Below are positions 15,701-23,790 of a DNA stretch of 64,000 nt, piece by piece (the stretch's first letter is position 1; each line of letters opens with the position of its first letter). The position numbers and the translations under genes were made by a program. Source of the DNA: Lycocorax pyrrhopterus obiensis (taxonomy: Eukaryota; Chordata; Aves; Passeriformes; Paradisaeidae); NCBI GenBank assembly GCA_014706295.1, contig JACSVZ010000002.1:49936717-50000716 (forward strand). Direction: 5' to 3'. The notes below the pieces were generated by a model. The model saw only the letters and a program-made list of their open reading frames with translations. It ran no database searches and was not told the DNA's origin.

Positions 15701-18700
15701 GGTCCCCAGCTGTATTGCTGCTTCCACTGACTACTTCTTCCCTTGAGTGGAACAGTTTACAGACACGCAGATCTTGCTAAGTTTTCCAGTTTTCCTTGTC
15801 TCAAGGTCTGTAGATTACCGTAGCAAAACATTTGCTCACTGAAAACCAGCGTGCAGTTCTTGGCTGCAAGTGAATGCAGCTACATGCGAAACTCATGTAG
15901 AAGTTAGAAACAGATTAAAATTACTTATAACCTGTCAGACTGAAAGAAATTTTTCCTTTTAATCACAATATTACCATTTAAGTATGATCTGATGATTTGA
16001 TAAAGAAATAATTATTCTGTCATATTTGTAAACACATTGAAAGAAAACCCACACCTTTTTCCAACAAAATACAGGAGCCTACAGATCTATTCCAGTCTCC
16101 ACCTGCAGAAGCCTTCAATAGATACAGCTGAACTTCTCTGAAGAGACATGATTCTAAAGAAATATGGTAGGAAAAAACCCCCAAACCCTAATGAACACCA
16201 TACCTATACAAAAACTATGTCATGCAGAGGCAGGAATAAAGCCATAAGCTCTTAAATGGATTATTCTGTTAACTGTTGTGAATGAAACATCTGTCCTGCT
16301 TCAAAAAACAAAGATCATATTCCATCCACTTCTTTAGGTTTTCCCATAAAAATCATGAATTTAAAAGCCTTTTGAACACAGTATGAAATTGACTTCTTAG
16401 AAAGCAGAGAGTTGACGAGGAATCAGCACAGCCTAATTCTTTCTGGCCTAGACCACAGTGATCACTAGCCAAAACCAAAATGTTTCTCAAGCTGTAAAAC
16501 AAAGACAACTATGACTACTAGAGGTGAAGTTTCAGCATAGACTGTATGTGAGCACCGACTAGAAAATAAACAGATTAGGAAAATAAGGCTCAAAGAGATT
16601 AGATGTCTTGTTCAATAAAAGTACTCATTAGAGGATTAGGTACAGGCTTGGAAGTCATACATCGTAGGTGCCACGATTCAGTTTACTCGTTTGGTAAGTC
16701 TTCTCACCTGATTTTCAGAGAATGGAAACTTTGGTTCAATTGAACACAGCTGATCATAGTATCTACAAAAAAAAAGAAAAGGAACACACAGCTATTAGAC
16801 AAACGAAATTAATAATTTTGGTTTATTAAACTGGCTTGTAAGGCAGGGAAAAGGGCACAAAAATCCTACACACAAGTAGGTCGAGAAGCTCATTTGTAGC
16901 AATGAAGAATTTGCAGGACAGATAGAATATCTATCTAAAGGGATTTTTTCAGTAGAGGAACAAGTTCAACAGGAGGTAGCTTTTCACAGACAACATGGGA
17001 ACCCTGTCTCAATCAGAAGTAAAACAGTATCACAGACAAAGCTGACCCAGACATCACTACCTGGTGGATTAGAAAAGAGTATCATGCAAAGCAGTCCCTG
17101 TATACATACAGGCAGACAATGAGTACATTAAGTCATGCTGCAAAAGTAAATCAAGTACACCATTTAACATAATACTAACATGCTACACTGTACTCTCTTG
17201 ATCTGAACATTGTAAGCCAATTTCAATGACTTTGAAATAGAGGCCATTTGCAATAGAGGCCACAGTACCAACTGGAGAGACTAATCCTTGACAAAATTCT
17301 TTAGTTGTAAACTCCATTTTCATTGGAATATATTCTAGTAGTCATAGTGAATTAAACCCACAATTTCTCTGTGCCAATATTTTGTCTAGTCACAGTGGAA
17401 GATGTTTAGGAAAGGATGCCAGGAAGATAATACAGTGAGTATAGCATAGTCCCTCACACAATCTATCCAGGCAACAGTAAGGAATACAAAGTTTTCCTGA
17501 GTGATGCCCTACACCTGCACCACTTGTTAAACATGACAGACTGGATGCAGAATGTGAAACCTTTAAACTGCTAAGAACACATAACATGTGAAGTCCGTTT
17601 CCTGTACTCTTCTGTAGTACTGGCCATACAGGTATATGCTCAACATTATATTGGTCCAATTCTTTTATAAAGCATTTATATTCCCAGTATACAAAACACC
17701 TTGCAGTAATGGCTTTCACAGTCTGTGAAACAGGACTAAGATTGTTCCCAGTTCCTTACACTATTAAATACTCATCACAGCAGACAGAGGCATGAGATGC
17801 ATGTACAAGACCTGTGTTGTACAGAAAATAAACATTTGTTTAAAAATTCAAGAAGAATTTTCAAAACTCATATACAATAAAAACAGTATTAGTGTATTCT
17901 TCAGTTAATTATATCTGCCAATGTACATAACACTACAGGTTTCCGACTTCAACTGAGCCACTGCAATTTAAGACACAATATACTAAGCCGTATCAAAAAC
18001 TACAATAATCTGCAACAGCAACAGGACTTCCACTAATAATTGAATTGAAAGAAATTGCTTTTAAGGTTAAAAAAAAAAAGTCTGCAGATATTTACTGTGA
18101 TGGCAGTTTAATCAGGATTAAACAACTTACCAAGTATGTGAAAGGTATAGTTAAAATAATAACTAGCCCTGAAGACCACTGCAACCTATATATTTAAATA
18201 TACTTCCTTCACTGCCTTCGTCTGGTCTCAACACACTTGTTTTCATATAGTATCACAAAAAAAAGGAGACTTTGCCTGCTGTCTCCTCTTGACTCAATTT
18301 AATTTGTTAACCAAAAGCCACCACTAAAGCCAAGCTGTCTTCCCACATTCCACGATTACACTGTCCTCATCTACCATGAGGATGGAGTAAAGGAGCAAAG
18401 CTTGTCAAATGTCCTTGTGAAGCCGGGTGTGCCCAAGCCTTGGCTCCCTGCAAACAGACTATTCTTTGTGTGTCAACATAACCACAGACAGAATAAGTTA
18501 GAGAGGTGTATACCCATCCTAAATAGGGCTTTTTGTTTGGTTGGTTTTAAACAAGTTCAGAATTTGTATTACCATCTTCTTTACTATTTTAAGCATGTGA
18601 TGTTATTTCTTCTTATTAGAGAACTTGAAATTATACTCAAGATTTAAGAGCTCTTTAAAACTCTGCAGACAAAAAAAATCCCAGAACACAACCACATAAA

Positions 18701-21700
18701 GTTTTTTAGTTTTATAAATATAAATGGTATAAATATAACAGTATGCATAAAACTAAACATATAAAAATGGTAAATGAAGATGTTAACTACAGAACAGCAC
18801 CAAACTATCTTTACAAAACCAGAAAGTAACTACAGAAGGAAAAGCCACAATGGATGCACAAGACAGTTACACACAAAAGAGGAGGGTAAACATAAAGGTG
18901 AAATTTAAAACTAAATTTACAGTAATTTAAACTACCAAGATACAAAGAACACAAGGCACAACACAGAGGAGTGTTGTGTTTGGCTGTGCCAGTGAGGAAC
19001 TACAACCACAGCAGTGAAAGGGGGGGCATACGTTGGCAACGCAGATCTAGTGCTCAAAATACAGCAATCTCTCATCAAAACAGGTACTATACACTCCTAA
19101 ATGCTAGTAAAAAACAGCCATCAAATGAGCAGGAAGTCAAGGCTTAAGTTAGAATTTAACTGAAATATATGTATTGCATAAAGAAACTCAAATACTGTGC
19201 CTCCTCCAAAGAATCATCAAGAAAAATCTCCTTCAAAAGAACATCAAAAAGACCAAAGATCTGTCCTTGCTCTTCAAGAACCAGAGTCCTGAACTCACAG
19301 CTGGAAACTACAACAACTTTCAGCCCTAAGAGAATTTGAGCATCCAAAATAAAACCATGTATTGCCCCCACCCCCCTTCTTTTTCCCCTTTTTTAAAAAC
19401 AACTGCAGGAGTTGTTAGCAAAATTAAACCAATTAAACTTGCACTAGTATTCTATGTCTCCAGAAAAAGGAAATTAAGTCCAGGCTATCTTTAACATTAG
19501 AGGAAGCAAGGAATCCCTTGAAGCTATAATTGTACTCAGAACTAAAAAAAAAAAAAAAAAAAAAAAAAACCAATAAATCAAATCTGCTATGACAGAATTT
19601 AAGGGGAAACATCTGTACCAAGCTCACCTATATCACCTTCAGAGCACTGAGACTCACAAAACAAAGAAAGCTGAGGTCTTTCCCAGTTACCCAGTGAGAA
19701 GGGGCACAGTGTATCTCAAATGCTTCTCCAAGAGAAGCAGTTTTGCATTCAGCAGTTGAACAACAGCACACCACACACTTTCAAGCTTTACCGGTCAATG
19801 CTTGTCTAGGAAATGTGGCTGCAACTGAGTCCATTTCTTCCGTAAGAGAAAAAAAGTCCATAGAGACTACTCAGAAAAACAAGGCTTCTAGAAATCACAG
19901 AATCATTCACAAATCCTAGATTAGTTGGCAGAAGACTAAGCCCTCATTTCTTAACAGTTAAATAGTCTACAATGCTCTACCAGGTATTATGGTCTATAAA
20001 AAGCCACAAGGAAGTAGAAGTATGCAAAGGGTAGCCATGTTCTAATTAGTTCTTCTAACCTTACTTCACCAACAAACCAGTTTTAAACTCCAACTTGAAT
20101 GAAATTAAAGGTTAAGACTGAGTATTGGTCTTAAATACCAACAGGAAAACACTGCAAGTTGGAGAGGCAATGAAAATCTTCAGAGGAAACACAAGGCATT
20201 TAGGCACTTGTGTATCCCAGCTGGATACTTCAAACTTCTGTATGTGCAGACAGTTTGACTTTTTAAAATAACTGTGCCTTACAGAATAATTAAGAGAATA
20301 TATGTCAGAATATTCTTACACAGTAAGAGCAAACTTACTTTCTAGCAACTGTAACGAATTTAAATGGTCAGACATGGACCAAATGTTAATAACTTGTTAG
20401 AAATACGGGAAAATATACATCTGATTGTTTTATTTTCTGTAACTTACAGTTAATTGAGACCTTCATCTTATCTCACTTCCACTATAAAAGGAACAAATAA
20501 GCAATACAATTAAAAATGCAGATGTTTTAAGAGAGGAACTTCTGCACAGGAGGGATATAATTTCATGTTTACATCAGTTCAGAGCCACATTCAACGGCTC
20601 CAGTCTACTGCAACAGCATCTGGGCTAGCTAAATTCATCTGCTGATCACTGATGACCAGCAAAGAGAACAGATCACAGCATATGGAATTGACTCAAAGCT
20701 GGTAATTATGCAATTACAAGTGGTTTCCCTTGATTATTCAGAGGCAAAAGCTGAGGTGAAGTTGCATACTATGGATAAATTCATTTATTAATCTGCTGGC
20801 ACTGAAACAGGGAAGTCCTGCTCAGCCTCCTGGCTTTCCGCAACACTACTTTTATTCATTTTGCACCAGCTCTGATCTGACCCTCCACTGAACTCATTCA
20901 AGTTGCTCAGAATGCCACGCCTACATTCTGCCTTCCAGAAAAGGTGTAAGGATCAGAATTGAAAAGTGGGCTGCCTTCTTTTGGTGCTGCAGAGCAACTG
21001 TTAGGGTGAAGTCACACAATGTGGCTGGGCCAGAGATTTCAGACAGAAACTAACTACAAACCTGACTGGCACCTTCAGAAAAGGAAGCTCAATTCCAGCA
21101 TGCAAGGGAACATAATAGTATGCTTTTCAATTTGGCTAGCAAAGTCCCTCTTTCAGTTAAGAGATGCTACAATTTCCCTGACCTTCAAAGGCATAAACAC
21201 GAGTACCTTCAAAAGCACACACAGTCATAGACAGAAATAGAACTGGGAAGTACAAAGCTACGGTAAAACGCAATCAGTAGAGTCAGAGCTTTTACAGCCC
21301 AAATACCCAGTGAAGAGTTGATAAGCTCAAAAATCATCAGTAACTTATTTCACAAAACTTGCCTTCTCCTAAACAAGGCACTTGTTAGGTGGGTTTTGAA
21401 CACCTCCAGAAACAGAGACTCCATGTCCTCCCTGAACAACCTGTTCCCGTGCTCTGTCACCTTTAACATAAACAATTTCTTCCTCATGTTGAGGTACAAC
21501 TTCTCATGTTTTAACTTACTGCCATTGCTCCTCATCCTGTCCCTGTTCACCACTGAGAAGGGACCAGCACCATCCTCTTATAACTCGCCTTTGAGATATT
21601 TATGTGCATTAATACGATCCTTTCCAGTCTTCTCCAGATTAAACAGACCCAGGTCCTAGCAAGAGAGATACTCCAGACCCCTAATCATCTTTGTGGCCCT

Positions 21701-22959
21701 CCTCTGGACCCTCTCCAGTAGCTCCTTCTCTTTCTTCCCAATACTGCAATCCATAAGTGTTTTAGAGAGATAGGATGATGGAGCTGTTAGTCCTAATGCA
21801 GGCTTTATGCAGATTACCAGGCAAAAGGCACAGACTAATCTTTCGCTCATCTAAACTACGATAACTCCAGCACCACAGAGGCCCCACTAAACTTTATGAC
21901 AGCAAACTAACTCTATTAAGGAGAAAAAAAGAAAGGATGTGACTTTGCAAATACATTAAGAAGCTGCTAAACATAGAAAACAAAAGGAAATCATGCTGGT
22001 AACAAAATACAAAAACAAACCCACACACAAAACTGAAAAGGAAGTGAAAAGAAAGCTGTAATAGCAAAAGGTAACACTGAAAAGAAAGAAACATCAACTC
22101 TCTATGGAAAGCAAAATGGTCTGTCATGGGTACAAATTGGAAGAGGAGAAATTTACATTAGAAGAAACTTCTTACTGTGAGGGAAGGAAGGCACTGACAA
22201 AGGGACTTGCCCAGGGAGGCAATGGATGCTCCAACCCTGACACTGTTCAAGGCCAAGCTGGATAAGGCCTTGAGCAACCTGGTCTAGAGGGAGGTGTCCC
22301 TGCCCATGGCGGAGGGGGTTGGGACTAGATGATCTTTAAGCTCTCTTCCAACCCCTAATGTTCTGCGGCTTTACAATTTCCACCTACATCTAAGAGCGAC
22401 TGGCATGACACAAACACCGGGAAGGGGATGTTGATGGGGACAAGGCCTCCCCCTCCCTGCGCTGCCATCATGTGACACCCCTCGACGCCCGAGCGGCGCA
22501 GCGAGGGCGGGGGACCCGGGATGCAGCAGGAGACCCGAGCGCCGGGGCGCCTGCATCCCACAGGCCGCCGGAGCCGGCCCGGCAGCCCCGGCCGCTTTCT
22601 CCTGGCAGGAGAGGCCGCCCACACCTGGGCCCGCCCGCACCTGGCTCCGGCTCCGCCACGCCCAGGGCCCGGAGCTGCCGCCAGGGCCCCGCGGGGAATC
22701 GAGGCTGTGGGAGATGGAAGAAGGAGAAGATGGCGGGGGTGGGGGGCCCCTACCTGAGGAGGGTCTCCAGCGCGCTCTCATGCTTGTCGAGCGGGCGGCC
22801 GAGCGCGCTCTTGCGGAGCCTGCTGAGCTCCTCGGCGGCGCGGCAGTGCTCGGCCTGCGCCTCGGCGCCCGGGTAGCTCTGCTGAATGAACTTGCACAGC
22901 GGCTTGGCCAAGTCCACCTCCGAGGCCTTCTTCAGCTGCACCGAGATGAAGTTCGTCAT
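531..22959 (-). CDS. PDCD6IP: PDCD6IP (ALIX/AIP1), 5' 13 coding exons, partial gene
   Basis: ALIX is a cytosolic ESCRT adaptor. Its Bro1 domain binds CHMP4, and its V domain binds YPXnL motifs in partners. It acts in cytokinetic abscission, multivesicular body and exosome formation, membrane repair and budding of some retroviruses. Joining exons 22959-22754, 16762-16708, 14942-14873, 11719-11592, 11014-10861, 7660-7560, 5852-5736, 4900-4678, 3931-3808, 3148-2971, 2560-2449, 1677-1508 and 779-531 gives 1887 nt: 629 codons with no stop and all phases matching. The product starts MTNFISVQLKK and follows mammalian ALIX throughout, one residue shorter in exon 1. Bro1 is about residues 1-357 and the V domain starts about 361. 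The CHMP4-binding patch is kept (F198, I211, L215, equal to human F199, I212, L216), as is Y318 (human Y319). About 240 C-terminal residues (V-domain end and proline-rich tail) lie beyond the left edge. The gene diverges from CLASP2, as in mammals. No damage is seen. Confidence 0.97.
780..1507 (-). other. PDCD6IP: PDCD6IP intron 12
   Basis: This is a 728 nt AT-rich intron with GTAAGG...CCTAG ends. Nothing else is recognised in it. Confidence 0.9.
1508..1677 (-). CDS. PDCD6IP: PDCD6IP exon 12
   Basis: This is a 170 nt exon that completes E490 and encodes GANYHNILNKAMQADGQVKE through AAIPSANPAKTLQGSE (residue 546). The acceptor is CTGCCCCCAG followed by AGGGAG. A second AG two bases on would break the frame, so the first is used. 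The donor is GTGAG/GTAAGG. It contains no long ATG-initiated ORF and was found by homology. Confidence 0.96.
1678..2448 (-). other. PDCD6IP: PDCD6IP intron 11
   Basis: This is a 771 nt intron with GTAAAG...CCCCCAG ends. Only short A/T runs are seen. Confidence 0.9.
2449..2560 (-). CDS. PDCD6IP: PDCD6IP exon 11
   Basis: This is a 112 nt exon covering residues 453-489 plus one base. It reads SLRLLDEEETTDNDLRTKFK and then ERWQRTPSNELYKPLRT. The acceptor is CTCCTGCAG and the donor GACAG/GTAAAG. It is part of the V domain. Confidence 0.97.
2561..2970 (-). other. PDCD6IP: PDCD6IP intron 10
   Basis: This is a 410 nt intron with GTAAGC...CTGCAG ends. No other feature is seen. Confidence 0.9.
2971..3148 (-). 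CDS. PDCD6IP: PDCD6IP exon 10
   Basis: This is a 178 nt exon covering residues 394-452. It reads VLASLNLPAAIEDVSGDTVP, then QSILNKSKSVIEQGGIQTVD and QLIKDLPELLQRNKEILDE. The acceptor is TTTTTCAG and the donor GATGAA/GTAAGC. These are V-domain helices. Confidence 0.97.
3149..3807 (-). other. PDCD6IP: PDCD6IP intron 9
   Basis: This is a 659 nt intron with GTAAAT...TTTCAG ends. It is AT-rich and nothing else is recognised. Confidence 0.9.
3808..3931 (-). CDS. PDCD6IP: PDCD6IP exon 9 (Bro1/V junction)
   Basis: This is a 124 nt exon that completes D352 and encodes LFEKMVPLQVQQSVSVYNQR and KADLVNRSIAQMREATNLAN, then two bases of G393. By human numbering the linker between the Bro1 and V domains falls here. 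The acceptor is AATTGCAG and the donor AATGG/GTAAAT. Confidence 0.96.
3932..4677 (-). other. PDCD6IP: PDCD6IP intron 8
   Basis: This is a 746 nt intron with GTAAGC...TTGCAG ends. ORFs reading into it from exon 8 are read-through of the open frame, not coding sequence. Confidence 0.9.
4678..4900 (-). CDS. PDCD6IP: PDCD6IP exon 8
   Basis: This is a 223 nt exon covering residues 278-351 plus one base, from HAADLVKTVASRYDEYINVK to VVVPLSQKFT. It contains Y318 in DNDFIYHDRVPDL, equivalent to human Y319, a Src contact known from the family. It is the end of the Bro1 domain. The acceptor is TTTTTTTAG and the donor CACTG/GTAAGC. Confidence 0.97.
4901..5735 (-). other. PDCD6IP: PDCD6IP intron 7
   Basis: This is an 835 nt intron with GTGAGT...TTTTTTTAG ends. 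Nothing else is recognised. Confidence 0.9.
5736..5852 (-). CDS. PDCD6IP: PDCD6IP exon 7
   Basis: This is a 117 nt exon of exactly 39 codons (residues 239-277), phase 0 at both ends. It reads EVFPVLAAKHCIMQANAEYH and then QSILAKQQKKFGEEIGRLQ. The acceptor is TATTTCCAG and the donor ACAG/GTGAGT. This is the helical C-terminal part of Bro1. Confidence 0.97.
5853..7559 (-). other. PDCD6IP: PDCD6IP intron 6
   Basis: This is a 1707 nt intron with GTTAGT...TTTCCAG ends. Minus-strand ORFs of 86 and 103 codons inside it (6246-6718) show no family resemblance and overlap each other, so I treat them as chance. Confidence 0.85.
7560..7660 (-). CDS. PDCD6IP: PDCD6IP exon 6
   Basis: This is a 101 nt exon that completes D205 and encodes KMKDGIIAKLANQAADYYGD and AYKQCQYKDTLPK, to residue 238. 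It contains I211 and L215 (human I212 and L216) of the CHMP4 site. The acceptor is CCCCACAG and the donor CCAAG/GTTAGT. Confidence 0.96.
7661..10860 (-). other. PDCD6IP: PDCD6IP intron 5
   Basis: This is a 3200 nt intron with GTATAT...CCCACAG ends. It contains the nested inverted repeat at 8370-8466, described separately. The rest is AT-rich unique-looking sequence. Confidence 0.88.
8370..8466. repeat. Nested inverted-repeat cluster in PDCD6IP intron 5
   Basis: A 17-mer palindrome, CTCCTTTTATAAAGGAG, occurs twice, at 8373-8389 (within a longer 10 bp-stem palindrome at 8370-8392) and at 8430-8446. The second copy sits in the loop of a larger hairpin whose arms, 8404-8423 and 8447-8466, pair at 18 of 20 positions (mismatches 8414/8456 and 8415/8455). 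A 7 bp hairpin, TGCACTA/TAGTGCA (8393-8399 and 8404-8410), competes with the larger one. All pairings are read directly. Whether it is a mobile-element remnant, a cruciform or an RNA hairpin is unknown. Confidence 0.8.
10861..11014 (-). CDS. PDCD6IP: PDCD6IP exon 5
   Basis: This is a 154 nt exon covering residues 154-204 plus one base. It reads FASGAFQHIKDTVLSALNRE, then PTVDISPDTVGTLSLIMLAQ and AQEVFFLKATR. It contains F198 (human F199), part of the hydrophobic patch that binds CHMP4. The acceptor is TTTTACTTAG and the donor GAGAG/GTATAT. Confidence 0.97.
11015..11591 (-). other. PDCD6IP: PDCD6IP intron 4
   Basis: This is a 577 nt intron with GTACAG...TACTTAG ends. It holds a short TA run near 11082-11095 and a TATATGTA-rich patch near 11497. 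Confidence 0.9.
11592..11719 (-). CDS. PDCD6IP: PDCD6IP exon 4
   Basis: This is a 128 nt exon that completes an alanine codon and encodes LASLGYEKTCVLFNCGALAS and then QIAAEQNLDNDEGLKAAAKH-YQ. It ends in phase 0 after codon 153. The acceptor is CCTGCAG and the donor CAG/GTACAG. It forms core helices of Bro1 and includes the conserved YEK-VLFN segment. Confidence 0.97.
11720..14872 (-). other. PDCD6IP: PDCD6IP intron 3
   Basis: This is a 3153 nt intron with GTATGT...CCTGCAG ends. It holds an AAAC microsatellite (11836-11861) and a TACATA/TATATA patch near 13878-13912. No coding or transposon sequence is recognised. Confidence 0.88.
11836..11861. repeat. (AAAC)n microsatellite
   Basis: About five uninterrupted AAAC units are followed by a C-run in PDCD6IP intron 3. 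Confidence 0.9.
14873..14942 (-). CDS. PDCD6IP: PDCD6IP exon 3
   Basis: This is a 70 nt exon encoding VCVTFTWKDAFDKGSLFGG and SAKL, plus the first base of the next alanine. The acceptor is CTTCCAG and the donor CTCG/GTATGT. The FTWKDAFDKG-SLFGGS stretch is typical of Bro1 domains. Confidence 0.95.
14943..16707 (-). other. PDCD6IP: PDCD6IP intron 2
   Basis: This is a 1765 nt intron with GTGAGA...CTTCCAG ends. An 88-codon plus-strand ORF at 15391-15657 is antisense to the gene and resembles no family I know, so it is not called as a gene. Confidence 0.88.
16708..16762 (-). CDS. PDCD6IP: PDCD6IP exon 2
   Basis: This is a 55 nt exon that completes R69 and encodes YYDQLCSIEPKFPFSENQ. The acceptor is TTTTTGTAG and the donor CAG/GTGAGA. 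It is part of the Bro1 domain. It is too short to be found as an ORF and was located from its homology and splice sites. Confidence 0.95.
19544..19569. repeat. 26-base poly(A) run
   Basis: An uninterrupted A run lies inside PDCD6IP intron 1 (a T run in the sense direction). It has no obvious retrotransposed body next to it. Confidence 0.95.
21385..21770 (-). mobile_element. CR1 LINE fragment, minus strand
   Basis: The minus-strand translation of 21656-21770 gives [20 protein letters not shown], the characteristic C-terminal segment of CR1 ORF2. It is followed toward 21385 by 3'-region sequence (complements of 'tgtccctgttcaccactgagaag', 'tccatgtcctccctgaacaacctgttcc'). It is a 5'-truncated, inactive copy inside PDCD6IP intron 1. 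The edges are approximate. Confidence 0.9.
22144..22374 (+). mobile_element. CR1 LINE 3'-end fragment, plus strand
   Basis: It has typical CR1 3' sequence: 'cttactgtgaggg', 'ggatgctccaaccctgacactgttcaaggccaagctggataaggcc', 'ttgagcaacctggtctag', and the tail 'gggactagatgatctttaagctctcttccaaccc'. It ends about 65 bp before the PDCD6IP CpG island, in the opposite orientation to the gene. Confidence 0.9.
22754..22959 (-). CDS. PDCD6IP: PDCD6IP exon 1 (coding part), start codon
   Basis: The exon has 206 coding nt and encodes residues 1-68 plus two bases of R69. The ATG at 22959-22957 is chosen because the product matches the ALIX N-terminus (MTNFISVQLKK). It has G at -3 (GGCC before ATG). The frame stays open upstream for about 90 codons, but no ATG occurs between here and 23220. 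The donor is CTCAG/GTAGGG. The exon covers the first helices of the Bro1 domain and lies inside a CpG island. Confidence 0.96.
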
Positions 22960-23056
22960 GGCCGACGCCGACGCCGCCGCCGGGCAGGCAGAGCCGCCGC
23001 CACCGCCCCTCGCCGCAGCCTCGGGCTCCCCTTCCCGGTCCGCTGCCGCCGCCGCG

Positions 23057-23080
23057 CTTCCGGGAGCGCCGCGCACGCGC
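23057..23080. promoter_or_regulatory. ETS and NRF1 motif pair upstream of PDCD6IP
   Basis: CTTCCGG at 23057-23063 and GCGCACGCGC at 23071-23080 match ETS and NRF1 consensus motifs. Both are common near the start sites of CpG-island housekeeping genes. Binding is inferred from the motif only. Confidence 0.5.
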
Positions 23081-23200
23081 GCGCCCTGTCCCGCCTCCCG
23101 CGCCGCCGTCCCGGCACCGCCCCCGGGAGCGAGGGGATGTGGGAGAGGCTCCTGAGGGGAGCGCTCAGGGGAGGTGCGCGCAAAGCCGGGACTGGGTGGT

Positions 23201-23521
23201 ACCCCTCCAAAGGTGGGCTCACCGGTCGTCAAAACTTTACGCTACTTACACATATTAATAAACAACGGCACCAGCGTCTACTGGTTGTAAACTGAGTAAC
23301 TTTGTTATTAATTAGTACTCAAATTCCTATTTGCTAGTTGTATCTGTCGCTGCTAGTGCTAACTAATCCGCAGGCGCAGTTCTTCCCTCCGTTTGAGTCT
23401 GGGGTCTGCTGAGTTCTGCCGGCTTCACTCGTGGTGGCTCTTGTCCGGACAGACCGTTTGGGTTATCTTCTCTTATCCTCAAAACGAAAGATTAGCCAAG
23501 TGTGCAAACTGACAGAATGGC
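23201..23521. other. Region upstream of the PDCD6IP CpG island
   Basis: About 320 bp of moderate GC content with scattered CpGs and an AATAAA at about 23256. No gene or repeat is recognised. Confidence 0.5.
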
Positions 23522-23790
23522 GAGATGGTTAGGGTTGGAAGGGAGACCATCTAGTTCAACCCTCCTGCCAAGGCAGGGTCACTTAGAGTAGGTGACATAG
23601 GAACATGTCCAAATGGGTTTGGAATGTCTTCAGAGGGGAGACTCCATGACCTCCCTGGGCAGCCTGTTCAGTGCTCTGCCACCCTCAATGTGAAGAAGTT
23701 CCTCCTGTTGGCATCAAACTTCTTGTGTTTTAGTTTATGGCAATTGCTCCTCACTCTGTTTCTGGGCACCACCGAAAAGAGTTTGGCTCA
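23522..23790 (-). mobile_element. CR1 LINE 3'-end fragment, minus strand
   Basis: It begins with the reverse-complement CR1 tail ('ttagggttggaagggagaccatctagttcaaccctcctgccaaggcaggg'). It continues with 'ggagactccatgacctccctgggcagcctgttcagtgctctgccaccctcaatgtgaagaagttcctcc' and the '...ctgggcaccaccgaaaagag' segment. It is a truncated, non-coding copy. Confidence 0.93.

Larger units (their letters stand above)
16763..22753 (-). other. PDCD6IP: PDCD6IP intron 1
   Basis: This is a 5991 nt intron with GTAGGG...TTTTGTAG ends. It contains a 26-base A run (19544-19569) and two CR1 fragments in opposite orientations (21385-21770 and 22144-22374). It grades into the CpG island beyond 22440. The remainder is AT-rich with nothing recognised. 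Confidence 0.88.
22440..23200 (-). promoter_or_regulatory. PDCD6IP: CpG-island promoter and 5' UTR of PDCD6IP
   Basis: A sharp rise in G+C and CpG density surrounds exon 1, extends into the first 300 bp of intron 1 and covers about 240 bp upstream of the ATG. No TATA box is seen, which is typical of a broad housekeeping promoter. An ETS-type CTTCCGG (23057-23063) and an NRF1-type GCGCACGCGC (23071-23080) lie about 100-120 bp upstream of the start codon. The transcription start itself cannot be fixed from sequence. Confidence 0.85.

Noticed and set aside
19890..19925. Possible CR1 3' terminus ('aatcacagaatcattcac')
   Set aside because: Only the terminal repeat-like words are present, and no CR1 3' UTR sequence follows.
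22960..23232. In-frame N-terminal extension of PDCD6IP
   Set aside because: The frame is open upstream, but no ATG exists in it within this stretch, and the ALIX family starts at M-x-x-FISVQLKK.
22714..23295. 193-codon plus-strand ORF opposite PDCD6IP exon 1
   Set aside because: It is the antisense shadow of exon 1 in a CpG island. The real product is on the minus strand and matches ALIX.
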